From contig CAJOLZ010000013.1 of the NCBI GenBank assembly GCA_905235575.1, positions 1 through 40,602 of the forward strand: DNA of 40,602 nt, in the 5' to 3' direction. This document shows positions 9,973 to 19,163 of this stretch, piece after piece (the first letter of the stretch is position 1; each line of letters begins with the position of its first letter). Source of the stretch: an uncultured Bacteroidaceae bacterium. Lineage in GTDB: Bacteria > Bacteroidota > Bacteroidia > Bacteroidales > Bacteroidaceae. The position numbers and the translations under genes are program-made. The notes beneath the pieces were generated by a model, which worked only from the letters and a program-made list of their open reading frames with translations, was not told the DNA's origin and did not search any database.

Positions 9973-10647
9973 ATGGCTGCAGAACATCCAGACATGCTAC
10001 TTCTCTGTGACCCGCAGGAGGTCACGCGCTATGCCATACACAGGCTGGCTGCGGAGATGGAACTCTACGCTGCGGAAGCCATACTTTCTGCGCCCACGCT
10101 GCCTTCCCTCAAGGACGTCATCCACGCGGCTGTGAGTCAGGGAAACGTGCCGGCCGTGTTGCTCGACTATACGCTCCTGAACTGTACCGAGGATGACCTC
10201 ATGTTGCTTCATTTGCGCTATCCCAACATCCATTTCATACTTTTCAGCGACCAGTTGAGTCGCGAATTTTTGCGTCGCATGTTGCTCGGCAGCCGCCATT
10301 TCAGTGTCGTTCTGAAAGATGTGACGCTCAGCGAGGTGCGCGACTGTCTGCGCTCGGTGGCACGTGGCGAGCAGTACATCTGTTCGCGCATCTTGTCGAT
10401 GCTCGAGAGTCGCGAACTTTCCGAGGCCGAACGCACACCGCTGACGGCCACCGAGAAGGAGATTCTTCATTCCATGAGCCTTGGCAGAAGTACGAAGGAG
10501 ATTGCTGCCGAACGCTTCCTTTCGGTTTATACCGTGATGACGCACCGCAAGAACATCTTCCGTAAGTTGCACGTGAACAATGCGCAGGAAGCGGTCCGAT
10601 ATGCCTTGCGTGCCGGCATCGTAGACCCGCTGGAATACTATATCTGA
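9973..10647 (+). CDS. NarL/LuxR-type response regulator next to porZ
   Basis: A 224-residue protein with an N-terminal receiver-like domain and a C-terminal LuxR-type helix-turn-helix. Receiver key positions appear present: D13, phosphoacceptor D65 in AVLLDYTLL, S92 and K115. The N-terminal acidic pair is reduced to a single Asp, so phosphorylation may be altered. The DNA-binding part (about 147-210) reads LTATEKEILHSMSLGRSTKEIAAE and so on, as in GerE-like domains. No histidine kinase gene is nearby. The start lies 11 bases after porZ, so it is likely made from the same transcript. A role in secretion-system or envelope control is suggested only by position. Confidence 0.88.
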   Translation: MAAEHPDMLLLCDPQEVTRYAIHRLAAEMELYAAEAILSAPTLPSLKDVIHAAVSQGNVPAVLLDYTLLNCTEDDLMLLHLRYPNIHFILFSDQLSREFLRRMLLGSRHFSVVLKDVTLSEVRDCLRSVARGEQYICSRILSMLESRELSEAERTPLTATEKEILHSMSLGRSTKEIAAERFLSVYTVMTHRKNIFRKLHVNNAQEAVRYALRAGIVDPLEYYI

Positions 10648-10653
10648 GAATGC

Positions 10654-10691
10654 AAAAGGGGAGACCCCGGTGAACGGAGCCTCCCCTTTTT
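10654..10691. terminator. Bidirectional intrinsic terminator between the regulator gene and cysK
   Basis: AAAAGGGGAG at 10654-10663 pairs with CTCCCCTTTT at 10681-10690 around a 17-base loop. The A and T runs on the two sides allow termination from either direction. It sits between convergent genes. Confidence 0.85.
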
Positions 10692-10707
10692 GTATCTACA
10701 TGTTTTC

Positions 10708-11655
10708 TTAGAGAGGATAGTCCTCGTAGGCGTAGAGCTGTGTGCTCAGGTAGCGTTCGCCGGTGTCGGGCAGAAGCACTACGATGCGCTTGCCGGCCAG
10801 TTCGGGACGCTTGGCCACTTGCAGGGCTGCCCATGTTGCAGCACCGCTGCTGATACCTACGATGAGGCCCTCACGCAGACTCAGCTCACGGCCGGTCAGT
10901 ATTGCGTTGTCGTTCGTCACGCGGATAATCTCATCGACAACTTCGCTGCTATAGGTCTGGGGAATGAAGCCGGCGCCGATGCCCTGAATCTTGTGGGGAC
11001 CGGGCTTGCCACCGCTCAGCACGGGGCTGCTGTCGGGCTCTACGGCGATGATCTTCACGTTCGGGTTGTAGCGCTTCAGTGTGCGGCCGACACCTGTGAC
11101 GGTTCCGCCCGTGCCTACGCCGCCGATGAATACGTCCACCTTACCGTCTGTGTCGGCCCATATCTCCTCGGCTGTGGTCTTCTCGTGAATCTCGGGGTTG
11201 GCGGGGTTCACAAACTGTCCCAGGATGACTGCTCCGGGTATTTCGCTCTTCAGTCGGTCGGCCTCGGCGATGGCACCTTTCATGCCCTCGGCACCGCTCG
11301 TCAGCACCAGTTTTGCACCGGCTGCGCGCAGCAGGTTCTGACGCTCCTTGCTCATGGTCTCGGGCATCACGATGATGGCCTCGTAGCCCTTCACGCGGCT
11401 AATCCATGCCAGACCTACGCCCGTGTTACCGCTCGTCGGCTCGATGATTACGCTGCCGGGTTTCAGGATGCCCTTGCGCTCGGCGTCCTCAATCATGTTC
11501 AGGGCGATACGGTCCTTCACGCTGCCGCCCGGGTTGAAATATTCCACCTTGGCTACTATCTCTGCCACTGCGCCCTTTTCGGCTGCCAACTTGTTAATCT
11601 CCACCAGCGGGGTCTTGCCCACCAGGTCTGTCAGTTGTTTGTAAATCCTTGCCAT
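10708..11655 (-). CDS. cysK: Cysteine synthase A (O-acetylserine sulfhydrylase)
   Basis: PLP enzyme that makes L-cysteine from O-acetylserine and sulfide. The 315-residue protein has the PLP lysine K47 in NPGGSVKDR and the substrate loop PTSGNTGVG at 73-81. The pyridoxal-phosphate binding glycines are in GVGTGGTVTGVG, and SSGAATWAAL lies near the C-terminus. All of this is typical of CysK; the length and the absence of a C-terminal regulatory domain separate it from cystathionine beta-synthase. It is transcribed toward the preceding operon and has its own promoter. The region in front of it is gene-free for about 800 bases. Confidence 0.95.
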   Translation of the reverse strand: MARIYKQLTDLVGKTPLVEINKLAAEKGAVAEIVAKVEYFNPGGSVKDRIALNMIEDAERKGILKPGSVIIEPTSGNTGVGLAWISRVKGYEAIIVMPETMSKERQNLLRAAGAKLVLTSGAEGMKGAIAEADRLKSEIPGAVILGQFVNPANPEIHEKTTAEEIWADTDGKVDVFIGGVGTGGTVTGVGRTLKRYNPNVKIIAVEPDSSPVLSGGKPGPHKIQGIGAGFIPQTYSSEVVDEIIRVTNDNAILTGRELSLREGLIVGISSGAATWAALQVAKRPELAGKRIVVLLPDTGERYLSTQLYAYEDYPL

Positions 11656-11707
11656 AACTTTTCTCTTTTTTAGTGATTAATATCCAATTTCTTTCAGTTT
11701 CACGATG

Positions 11708-11715
11708 CAAAGGTA
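11708..11715 (-). promoter_or_regulatory. Probable -7 box of the cysK promoter
   Basis: On the minus strand this reads TACCTTTG, matching TAnnTTTG, about 53 bases before the cysK start codon. I see no good TTTG at the expected -33 position, so either the promoter is activator-dependent or the assignment is wrong. Confidence 0.5.
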
Positions 11716-11951
11716 CGGCGGTTCTGCGGTGCGCGGAATACCCCGTTTAGGGTATATTTGCAGGAAGAGGGTATATCGGCCTTCTCGGAATACGACCTCG
11801 AACTGCACTTTTCCGTCTGATTCATAGTTGTTTAGTTCTTTTTGGAAATCCCGTCTCCTTTTATATATATAATAAGGTATAGGGATTCCGCTCTGTCATT
11901 TTTCGGCAGAACACAGGGCTTCTGAGGGCGTTTTGGGCTCCGAAACAGGGT

Positions 11952-12259
11952 ATTTATCTTTACAATTATCTGCGCGTCTTTTTCTTCAGAAACGAATTTC
12001 GGGTGTTGCAGCGTGTTTCGCAGCTTGTCGCACCGTGTTGCGCAGGCTGTCGCACCACGGTGCGTTTTCGCTCGAAGCGCCTTCCAGAACGAAAAAGAAG
12101 GGGACGGGAGGAAAAACGCAAAATTCAAGAATGCTGAGAATCAGATGGTTATATTTCGTCCGATGCGGCATGCCAATCCATGCGCAGCCAATCTCATGCT
12201 TTCTCACTGCTTTTTCGTGCACCCCTCGCAGGGGACTTTCGGCCTCAATCTTCCGATAT
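11952..12259 (-). repeat. Dispersed palindromic element, copy A (reverse orientation)
   Basis: A full copy of the window's intergenic element family, about 308 bp, in the divergent gap between cysK and the small membrane protein gene. Read on the minus strand it begins near TATCGGAAGATTGAGG (12259 side). It then has the segment with CATCTGATTCTCAGCATTC, then three 22-bp palindromic units at 12063-12042, 12041-12020 and 12019-11998, and ends near ATTGTAAAGATAAAT. It is about 11 bp shorter than most copies. The rest of the gap (11656-11951 and 12260-12450) holds the cysK promoter and nothing else I recognise. Confidence 0.8.
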
Positions 12260-12450
12260 ACTGACACTGGGAATCCATCTCATCGGTGGCTTCGAAATGC
12301 ACTGAGAGGCGAAATTTAACGAATGTTAACTAAAGTTTCTGCATTGTGTGACTTAATCTGTCACAATACCGACGGAACTTTGCAGCGGAAATCAACGAAA
12401 GCTCCACCGGAGTCAACGAAATGTTTAACCTTAATAAATAATAGAAGAAG

Positions 12451-12717
12451 ATGAAAACACAAGCAATTTACACCGAGAGTTCGCCCCGCACACTGTGCTC
12501 GCTCTGGAACGCATTTTTGGCCTCGCGCCCCGTTGTTTCGCTGGCTGCATGGTTCAGCCGCCTGTCCGACCAGGAAGTGACCCCTCGGCAGGCCGTCTGT
12601 CTGGTGCATGCCCAGGTGGCATTTGCCGCCCTCGTACTGCTGGGCGGTTCGAGCCCACTGGTGGCCGTGCTGCTCTTCGCCTGGTTCGGACTGAGCGTGT
12701 GGCAGTGCGCAGAATAA
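12451..12717 (+). CDS. Small membrane protein of unknown function
   Basis: I do not recognise this 88-residue protein. The N-terminal half is polar to amphipathic. Residues about 53-82 form one long or two short hydrophobic segments (AFAALVLLGGSSPLVAVLLF), ending WFGLSVWQCAE, which suggests a small inner-membrane protein. The ATG at 12451 follows an A/T-rich leader with a purine-rich stretch (AGAAGAAG) just upstream, in keeping with Bacteroidetes translation starts. It stands alone between two promoter regions. Codon use resembles the neighbours, so it is likely a real gene. Confidence 0.6.
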   Translation: MKTQAIYTESSPRTLCSLWNAFLASRPVVSLAAWFSRLSDQEVTPRQAVCLVHAQVAFAALVLLGGSSPLVAVLLFAWFGLSVWQCAE

Positions 12718-12886
12718 TCACAAAGTACACCCCCTTTGCGGAAGCCTTGAGCCTACGTCGGCTGCGAGGTTCCGTGCCATGGCATCGGTCTTGGTCGATT
12801 GGGGCTTGAAATCCTCTTTTCATGATTCAGAGAACAAAGAGACATCATTTATTCGATAATTTCGAGGGCTTTATCAGTCTTTTTAT

Positions 12887-12894
12887 TACCTTTG
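12887..12894 (+). promoter_or_regulatory. Probable -7 box upstream of the GH92 gene
   Basis: TACCTTTG matches TAnnTTTG and lies 33 bases before the GH92 ATG. The -33 side is weak: a TTTCG near 12860 with a spacer of about 22. The remaining part of the 12718-12926 gap shows nothing recognisable. Confidence 0.55.
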
Positions 12895-12926
12895 TAGCAT
12901 AAAACTACAACTGCTAATTCTGTTTT

Positions 12927-15236
12927 ATGATGAAAAACATTCTTTCTGCAGCCTTAATTCTTTCCGCCGGCCTGTTTGTGTCGTGTGCTTCGCGCAGCAC
13001 AAAGGAGCCTGTGGATTGCGTGAATCCCTACATCGGAAACATCAGTCACATGCTGGTGCCCACGTTCCCCACCATTCAGCTGCCCAACAGTCTGATGCGC
13101 ATCTATCCCACGCGCGGCGACTATACGACGGAGATGCTCGACGGTCTGCCCGTCATCGTCACCAACCACCGCGAGCGCTCGGCGTTCCGCATCAGTGTCA
13201 CGCAGGGCGAACGTCTTGCTCCCATCATCTCCACCAACTGGGATCACGAGCACATCACGCCGTACAGCTACGACGTGCAGATTGCAGACAACAGCATCGA
13301 TGTACGTCTGGCCGTCGGTCATCAGAGCGCCATCTACGAATTTTCTTTCCGCGATCCGGAGAAACCTGCCACGGTGATACTTTATTCGGGAGGCGGAGAA
13401 ATGAGTTCTGCTGACAATACTAACTCTGTGATGGGCAATCAGCAGATAAGCAGCAACATGCGCATCTACATGAACGGAACTTTCAACGTCGAACCGGAGA
13501 AATGCGGAGTTCTCCGTGGTGGGAAGATAACGGACGAGCAGCAAGCCCAGGGGCGTGGTGCAGCCGTGGCTTACCGCTTCCCTGCAGGCACCAAGTCGGT
13601 GCGACTTGCATACGGAATCTCGCTCATCTCTGTCGATCAGGCTCAAGAGAACATGTTCCACGATGCCCTCTTGCGGAACGATGTCAAGTCGGATGTGCAG
13701 AAGAATGACAAGGGACTTTACAACCTTGAATCCATGACCAAGTATGGTCGGCAGACGTGGAACGACGCTCTTTCTGCCATCCGTGTAGAGGGTGGGAGCG
13801 AAGACCAGAAGGCGGTACTCTACACCTCGTTCTACCGAACCATGGAGCGTCCCGTGTGCCTGAGCGAGGCCAACGGGCAGTACTTCAGTGGCTTTGACGG
13901 ACAGGTACACGAAGATGACGGCGTGCCCTTCTATACCGACGACTGGATATGGGATACCTATCGCGCCGCCCATCCATTGCGCGCCCTGCTGCGCCCTCAG
14001 GAAGAGGAGCACATCATCGCTTCGTATCTGCGCATGGCCGAACAGATGGGCACCTGCTGGATGCCGACATTCCCCGAGATGACGGGTGATACGCGGCGCA
14101 TGAATTCCAATCACGGGGTGGCCATGGTTGCTGATGCGCTCTACAAGGGGCTTGACGTGGACGCCTCGAAAGCTTTCGACTACTGCCGCAGGGGCATCGA
14201 AGAGAAGACGTTGGCGCCCTGGAGCGGTAATCCTGCAGGATGGATTGACCAGTTCTACAAAGACCACGGATACATACCGGCACTGCGCGAGGGTGAGCCC
14301 GAGACCGACCCCAACGTAAGTTCCTTCGAGAAGCGACAGCCCATCGCCGTCACGCTGGGCACGTCGTACGACGAGTGGTGTCTCTCGCGCATCGCCCAAT
14401 ATCTGGGTATGGAGCCCGAGGCGTTCTACTATCTCAGCCACAGCTACAACTATCGCAACGTGTGGAATCCCGAGACCCGCTTCTTCCATCCCAAGGACAG
14501 CACCGGCGAGTTCCTGCCCGACTTTGACTATCGCTTCAGCGGTGGCATTGGTGCGCGCGATGCCTACGACGAGAACAACGGATGGACCTATCGCTGGGAC
14601 GTACAGCATAATTTTGCCGACCTGTGCCGTCTGATGGGTGGTCGCGAGGCCATGCAGGCGAACCTCGACCGCACCTTTGCCGAGCCTATGGGCAGGGGTA
14701 AGCGTGAGTTTTACGAACAACTGCCGGACCAGACGGGCAACATCGGTCAGTTCACCATGGCCAACGAGCCTTCGCTGCACATCCCTTATATCTATAACTA
14801 TGCGGGCGCGCCGTGGAAGACACAGAAGCGTGTGCGTCAGTGCCTAGACACGTGGTTCCGCAACGACCTGATGGGCGTCCCGGGCGACGAGGACGGAGGC
14901 GGTCTCACCTCGTTTGTCGTCTTTTCTTCCATCGGTTTCTATCCCGTCACGCCCGGACTGCCGGTCTATAACATCGGTTCGCCGCTCTTCAAGCACATCT
15001 CTCTGCGCCTGCCCAACGGTCGCACCTTCCTCATTGAGGCCAAGGGCTGCAGTCGCGAAAACAAATATATCCAGAGCGCCATGCTCAACGGACAGCCCCT
15101 CGACAAACCGTGGTTCACGCACGACGAGCTGATGCAGGGTGGCAGTCTCGTGCTGGAGATGGGCGCGCAACCCAACCGCGAGTGGGGTGCTGCGGAGGGA
15201 GCCGAGCCGCCATCGGCCGACGAACTGGAAATGTAA
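12927..15236 (+). CDS. GH92 family alpha-mannosidase lipoprotein
   Basis: Exo-acting, calcium-dependent alpha-mannosidase family that trims mannose from N-glycans or mannans. The 769-residue protein has a lipoprotein signal with candidate lipid Cys C20 (LFVSC), so it should sit in the periplasm or outer membrane. Family marks are VNPYIGN near the N-terminus, WDTYRAAHPL near 340, the general-acid Glu E614 in ANEPSLHIPYIYNY, and the catalytic-base motif GDEDGGG with D654 and D656. The linkage specificity (alpha-1,2, -1,3 or other) cannot be read from sequence. Start choice: the ATG pair at 12927/12930 precedes the signal peptide. It is not part of a SusC/SusD locus here. Confidence 0.93.
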   Translation: MMKNILSAALILSAGLFVSCASRSTKEPVDCVNPYIGNISHMLVPTFPTIQLPNSLMRIYPTRGDYTTEMLDGLPVIVTNHRERSAFRISVTQGERLAPIISTNWDHEHITPYSYDVQIADNSIDVRLAVGHQSAIYEFSFRDPEKPATVILYSGGGEMSSADNTNSVMGNQQISSNMRIYMNGTFNVEPEKCGVLRGGKITDEQQAQGRGAAVAYRFPAGTKSVRLAYGISLISVDQAQENMFHDALLRNDVKSDVQKNDKGLYNLESMTKYGRQTWNDALSAIRVEGGSEDQKAVLYTSFYRTMERPVCLSEANGQYFSGFDGQVHEDDGVPFYTDDWIWDTYRAAHPLRALLRPQEEEHIIASYLRMAEQMGTCWMPTFPEMTGDTRRMNSNHGVAMVADALYKGLDVDASKAFDYCRRGIEEKTLAPWSGNPAGWIDQFYKDHGYIPALREGEPETDPNVSSFEKRQPIAVTLGTSYDEWCLSRIAQYLGMEPEAFYYLSHSYNYRNVWNPETRFFHPKDSTGEFLPDFDYRFSGGIGARDAYDENNGWTYRWDVQHNFADLCRLMGGREAMQANLDRTFAEPMGRGKREFYEQLPDQTGNIGQFTMANEPSLHIPYIYNYAGAPWKTQKRVRQCLDTWFRNDLMGVPGDEDGGGLTSFVVFSSIGFYPVTPGLPVYNIGSPLFKHISLRLPNGRTFLIEAKGCSRENKYIQSAMLNGQPLDKPWFTHDELMQGGSLVLEMGAQPNREWGAAEGAEPPSADELEM

Positions 15237-15238
15237 CT

Positions 15239-15557
15239 AAATCGGAAGATTAGCTTCCTTACGCTGTTGCGAGGGGCATCGAAAATCGCTGTGAGAAGCA
15301 GTGAGAATCGATGCCCCTCGCTGCGTTCTTGTGCACATAGAAAAACGATGTAATTCCAACCACTTGATTATCAGTGGTTGCAAATTTTGCGTCTTCATCG
15401 TCTGTCCCGTGAAATACGCTCGGGAACACGCTTCGGACGAAAACGCACTGCGGTGCGACAGCCTGCGCACCACAGTTCGACATCGGTTGCACTATGTTCC
15501 GACAGCAGAAAATCGATTTTGTGAAGAATCAGAAAGAAAATAATGTAAGGATTATTT
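15239..15557 (+). repeat. Dispersed palindromic element, copy B
   Basis: A full 319-bp copy that starts two bases after the GH92 stop codon with AAATCGGAAGATTAGC. Next comes a 12-bp perfect stem (GAGGGGCATCGA at 15271-15282 with its complement at 15308-15319), probably usable as GH92 terminator structure. A segment with CCACTTGATTATCAGTGG follows, then three 22-bp palindromic units at 15444, 15466 and 15488, and an end near TGTAAGGATTATTT. The stretch 15558-15642 up to the rfbC promoter holds nothing else recognisable. Confidence 0.85.
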
Positions 15558-15642
15558 CTCAGTTTTGTGCGCTGTTGAATATCAGTTTTATTCCTCAACA
15601 TAAATACGCGCACGCGTTTCCGTTCCGAAAAGCTCAAATAAA

Positions 15643-15674
15643 TTTGGCTTTTCCCTCGCTTATTCGTAACTTTG
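15643..15674 (+). promoter_or_regulatory. Promoter for the rfb / GH43 / steroid-reductase gene run
   Basis: TTTG at 15643-15646, a 20-base spacer and TAACTTTG at 15667-15674 match the Bacteroidetes consensus. The predicted leader before the rfbC ATG is about 16 bases. This is the only convincing promoter seen before the eight-gene run up to 23214. Its spacer (CTTTTCCCTCGCTTATTCG) closely resembles those of leuS, glnS and the glycosyltransferase. Confidence 0.75.
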
Positions 15675-15695
15675 CAACGCAATAAATGAGGAAGC

Positions 15696-16244
15696 ATGAA
15701 TGTTGTTGAGACAGAGATAGAGGGCATAGTCATATTGCAGCCACGCGTGTTCGCCGACAGCCGCGGATATTTCTTCGAGAGCTATTCCCAGCGCGACTTC
15801 GACACGGCCGTCGGTCCCGTGCGTTTCGTGCAGGACAACGAGAGCTGTTCGGTGCGTGGTGTCGTGCGCGGCCTCCACTACCAGCGGCCTCCGTTTGCCC
15901 AGAGCAAACTGGTGCGCTGTGTGCGTGGTGCGGTGCTCGACGTGGCAGTTGACATACGCCGCGGCTCGCCCACGTTCGGCCGTCACGTGGCGGTGGAACT
16001 CACCGAGGAAAACCACTGGCAGTTGTTCATCCCCAAGGGATTCGCCCACGGGTTTGCAGTACTCAGCGAGAGAGCCGTGTTCCAGTATAAGTGCGACGAA
16101 TTCTATCATCCCGAGGCCGAAGCCGGCATCAGCATCAGCGACCAGAGTCTGGGCATAGACTGGCGCATCCCCCTCTCTGAGGCCATACTGAGCGAGAAGG
16201 ACCGTCTCTTCAAGCCTCTGGCCGAATGTGAAATTGATTTTTAG
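15696..16244 (+). CDS. rfbC: dTDP-4-dehydrorhamnose 3,5-epimerase
   Basis: Third enzyme of dTDP-L-rhamnose synthesis: it epimerises C3 and C5 of dTDP-4-keto-6-deoxyglucose. The 182-residue cupin-fold protein has the catalytic histidine H61 in GVVRGLHYQ. It also has FIPKGFAHGFAVLSE and, in YKCDEFYHPEAE, the C-terminal tyrosine region typical of RmlC. The ATG at 15696 follows the promoter closely. It is the first gene of the run, with 6 bases to rfbD. Confidence 0.95.
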   Translation: MNVVETEIEGIVILQPRVFADSRGYFFESYSQRDFDTAVGPVRFVQDNESCSVRGVVRGLHYQRPPFAQSKLVRCVRGAVLDVAVDIRRGSPTFGRHVAVELTEENHWQLFIPKGFAHGFAVLSERAVFQYKCDEFYHPEAEAGISISDQSLGIDWRIPLSEAILSEKDRLFKPLAECEIDF

Positions 16245-16250
16245 AGCGAT

Positions 16251-17177
16251 ATGATAATACTGGTGACAGGAGCAAACGGGCAGTTGGGGCGCGAGATGCG
16301 CAGACTGGCCGCCGCGAGCCGAAACGAATACATCTTTGCCGACGTGGTGGAGGCAGAGGGGCTGGAGACCACTCTGCTGGATATTACCGACGCACAGGCG
16401 GTGCGGCGTCTTGTGGCAGACCGCCGGGTGGACGTCATCGTGAACTGCGCCGCCTATACCAACGTAGACGCAGCTGAGACAAACATGGAACAGGCCGAAC
16501 AGCTGAACGCTACGGCACCACGACTGCTGGCCGAGGTCATGTACGAGACCGGCGGACTGCTCATACACGTGAGCACCGACTATGTCTTCGGCGGAGGTGA
16601 CCAGAAGACACCCTACGACGAAAGGGACACCACGGCACCCACCTCGGTCTATGGTCTCACCAAACTTCGCGGCGAACGCGCCATAGCCGGCAGCCGATGC
16701 CGCTATGTAATCATTCGCACGGCATGGCTCTACAGCGAGTTCGGAAGAAACTTCCTGCTCACCATGCGCTCGCTCACGGCCCAGCGTGACAGCCTGCAGG
16801 TGGTCTTCGACCAAGTGGGCACACCCACCTACGCCCTCGACCTGGCGCGCGCCATTGCTGCCGTCATGGACGACTATGCCGAATGGCTGCAGCAGGCCGG
16901 AAGTTCCCGCGAGGCCTATCCGCGCGGCGGCATCTATCACTACACCAACGAGGGCGTGTGCTCGTGGTTCGACTTCGCCTATGCCATCGCCCAGGCCTCG
17001 GGCAACACGACATGTCGCATACAGCCCTGCCTGAGCAGCCAGTTCCCCAGTCCCGTGACGCGACCGGCATACAGCGTCCTCAACAAAAGTAAAATCAGAG
17101 AAACATTCCGTCTGCACATCCCTCACTGGACCGAATCGCTGGCGGAATGTATCGCCTCAATAGAAAAGACGAAATGA
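16251..17177 (+). CDS. rfbD: dTDP-4-dehydrorhamnose reductase
   Basis: Last enzyme of dTDP-L-rhamnose synthesis: NAD(P)H-dependent reduction of the 4-keto group. The 308-residue Rossmann protein starts with [16 protein letters not shown]. It contains [13 protein letters not shown], the STDYVFGG strand and the YGLTKLRGE catalytic YxxxK motif of the RmlD family. It lies 6 bases after rfbC and its TGA overlaps the rfbA start (ATGA at 17174-17177). Confidence 0.95.
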   Translation: MIILVTGANGQLGREMRRLAAASRNEYIFADVVEAEGLETTLLDITDAQAVRRLVADRRVDVIVNCAAYTNVDAAETNMEQAEQLNATAPRLLAEVMYETGGLLIHVSTDYVFGGGDQKTPYDERDTTAPTSVYGLTKLRGERAIAGSRCRYVIIRTAWLYSEFGRNFLLTMRSLTAQRDSLQVVFDQVGTPTYALDLARAIAAVMDDYAEWLQQAGSSREAYPRGGIYHYTNEGVCSWFDFAYAIAQASGNTTCRIQPCLSSQFPSPVTRPAYSVLNKSKIRETFRLHIPHWTESLAECIASIEKTK

Positions 17178-18076
17178 AAGGAATAGTTTTAGCAGGAGGC
17201 AGCGGCACACGCCTCTATCCCATCACGAAGGGAATCAGCAAACAACTGATGCCCATCTACGACAAACCGATGATATACTATCCCATCAGTGTGCTCATGC
17301 AGGCCGACATACGCGAGATACTCATCATCTCCACACCGCACGACCTGCCCGGCTTCCGTCGTCTCCTGGGCGATGGCAGCGACTATGGGGTACACTTCGA
17401 GTATGCCGAACAACCCAGTCCCGACGGACTGGCACAGGCTTTCACCATCGGCGCAGACTTCATCGGCACGGACACAGCATGTCTGGTGTTGGGCGACAAC
17501 ATCTTCCAGGGCCCGGGCTTTACACGCATGCTTCACGAGGCTGTGCGCACCGTCGAAGAAGATGGCAAGGCCACCATTTTCGGTTACTGGGTGAACGACC
17601 CCGAACGATACGGCGTGGCTGAGTTCGACGACGACGGCAACTGCCTCTCCATCGAGGAGAAACCCCAGCATCCGAAGAGCAACTATGCCGTGGTAGGACT
17701 TTATTTCTACCCCAACAAAGTGGTCAACGTGGCACGCAACATCAAGCCCAGTGCCCGCGGCGAATATGAGATAACCACGGTGAACCAGCATTTCCTGGAG
17801 GCCGGTGAACTGAAGGTGATGACACTCGGACAGGGTTTTGCATGGCTCGACACGGGCACGTTCGACTCGCTTTCCGAGGCTTCAACCTTCATCGAGGTGC
17901 TCGAGAAGCGACAGGGACTGAAAGTGGGTTGCCTCGAAGGAATCGCTTATCGCAAGGGATGGATATCGGAAGAAAAGATGAGACAGCTGGCTCAGCCGAT
18001 GCTCAAGAATCAATATGGGCAATATCTGCTGAAAGTCATTGACGAAGTTAAACGATACGGAAACAAAATAAAGTAA
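17174..18076 (+). CDS. rfbA: Glucose-1-phosphate thymidylyltransferase
   Basis: First enzyme of dTDP-L-rhamnose synthesis: glucose-1-phosphate plus dTTP to dTDP-glucose. The start at 17174 gives [18 protein letters not shown], the nucleotidyltransferase motif right at the N-terminus, and a 300-residue protein of the usual size. An upstream in-frame ATG at 17147 lies inside rfbD and is less likely. Other marks are [32 protein letters not shown] and [13 protein letters not shown]. It is translationally coupled to rfbD by ATGA, with 4 bases to rfbB. Confidence 0.96.
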   Translation: MKGIVLAGGSGTRLYPITKGISKQLMPIYDKPMIYYPISVLMQADIREILIISTPHDLPGFRRLLGDGSDYGVHFEYAEQPSPDGLAQAFTIGADFIGTDTACLVLGDNIFQGPGFTRMLHEAVRTVEEDGKATIFGYWVNDPERYGVAEFDDDGNCLSIEEKPQHPKSNYAVVGLYFYPNKVVNVARNIKPSARGEYEITTVNQHFLEAGELKVMTLGQGFAWLDTGTFDSLSEASTFIEVLEKRQGLKVGCLEGIAYRKGWISEEKMRQLAQPMLKNQYGQYLLKVIDEVKRYGNKIK

Positions 18077-18080
18077 AATA

Positions 18081-19148
18081 ATGAGCAGAAACATAATCAT
18101 AACGGGCGGCGCAGGCTTCATAGGAAGTCATGTGGTCAGACTCTTCGTGAACAAATACCCTGAGTACAAGATTATCAACCTGGACAAGCTGACGTATGCC
18201 GGCAATCTGGCCAACCTGTGCGACGTGGAGCAGAAACCAAACTACAAGTTTGTACGTATGGACATCTGCGACTACGAAGGCGTGCTGCACCTCATGCAGG
18301 AGGAACAGGTGGACGGCATCATCCATCTGGCAGCCGAGAGCCACGTGGACCGCAGCATCAAAGACCCCTTCACCTTTGCCCGCACCAATGTTATGGGTAC
18401 GCTTGCACTCTTGCAGGCAGCCAAGACATATTGGGACAGCTTGCCGGAGAAGTACGAGGGCAAACGCTTCTATCACATCTCCACTGACGAGGTGTACGGT
18501 GCATTGCAGATGGACGGCACACTCTTCACCGAGGATACCAAGTATCAGCCACACTCGCCCTACTCGGCAGCCAAGGCCTCGAGCGACCACTTCGTGAGAG
18601 CATATCACGATACTTACGGCATGCCCACCATCGTGACGAACTGCTCAAACAACTACGGTCCTTATCAGTTTCCCGAGAAACTCATTCCTCTCTTCATCAA
18701 TAATATACGCCACCGCCGCCCCCTGCCTGTCTACGGAAAGGGACAGAATGTGCGCGACTGGCTCTACGTCGAAGACCATGCACGGGCCATTGACACCATT
18801 TTCCATCGCGGAAATGTGGCAGAAACATACAACATAGGTGGCTTCAACGAGTGGAAGAACATAGACATCGTGCGGTTGCTCGTTGCTACCACCGACCGCC
18901 TGTTGGGACGACCCGAAGGAGCCGACGAGGACTTGATAACCTATGTGACCGACCGTGCAGGACACGACCTTCGCTATGCCATCGATTCGCGGAAACTGCA
19001 ACGCGAACTGGGCTGGGAACCTTCGCTGCAATTCGAAGAAGGAATCGAGAAAACCGTTCGATGGTACCTCGACAATCAGGAGTGGCTGGACAATGTCACT
19101 TCGGGAGAATACGAGAAGTATTACGAGAACATGTATTCAAAACGATAA
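18081..19148 (+). CDS. rfbB: dTDP-glucose 4,6-dehydratase
   Basis: Second enzyme of dTDP-L-rhamnose synthesis, an NAD-dependent extended SDR that forms dTDP-4-keto-6-deoxyglucose. The 355-residue protein has the GGAGFIGSH dinucleotide motif, STDEVYG with catalytic D136 and E137, and YSAAK with Y161 and K165. NCSNNYGPYQFPEKLIP follows, as in RmlB. Four bases separate it from rfbA and 15 from the GH43 gene, so all four rhamnose genes and the next genes are probably one transcript. Confidence 0.96.
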   Translation: MSRNIIITGGAGFIGSHVVRLFVNKYPEYKIINLDKLTYAGNLANLCDVEQKPNYKFVRMDICDYEGVLHLMQEEQVDGIIHLAAESHVDRSIKDPFTFARTNVMGTLALLQAAKTYWDSLPEKYEGKRFYHISTDEVYGALQMDGTLFTEDTKYQPHSPYSAAKASSDHFVRAYHDTYGMPTIVTNCSNNYGPYQFPEKLIPLFINNIRHRRPLPVYGKGQNVRDWLYVEDHARAIDTIFHRGNVAETYNIGGFNEWKNIDIVRLLVATTDRLLGRPEGADEDLITYVTDRAGHDLRYAIDSRKLQRELGWEPSLQFEEGIEKTVRWYLDNQEWLDNVTSGEYEKYYENMYSKR

Positions 19149-19163
19149 AAGAACATACGCGAC

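Noticed and set aside
9973..11655. Prophage or integrative element near the regulator/cysK region
   Set aside because: All genes are chromosomal housekeeping types with uniform codon use; no integrase, attachment repeats or tRNA were seen.
15301..15543. Short open frames in the element copies as ordinary genes
   Set aside because: Starts and stops are not conserved between copies, one copy has an internal stop, and the 22-bp units shift frame; reported only as an observation on conserved spacing.
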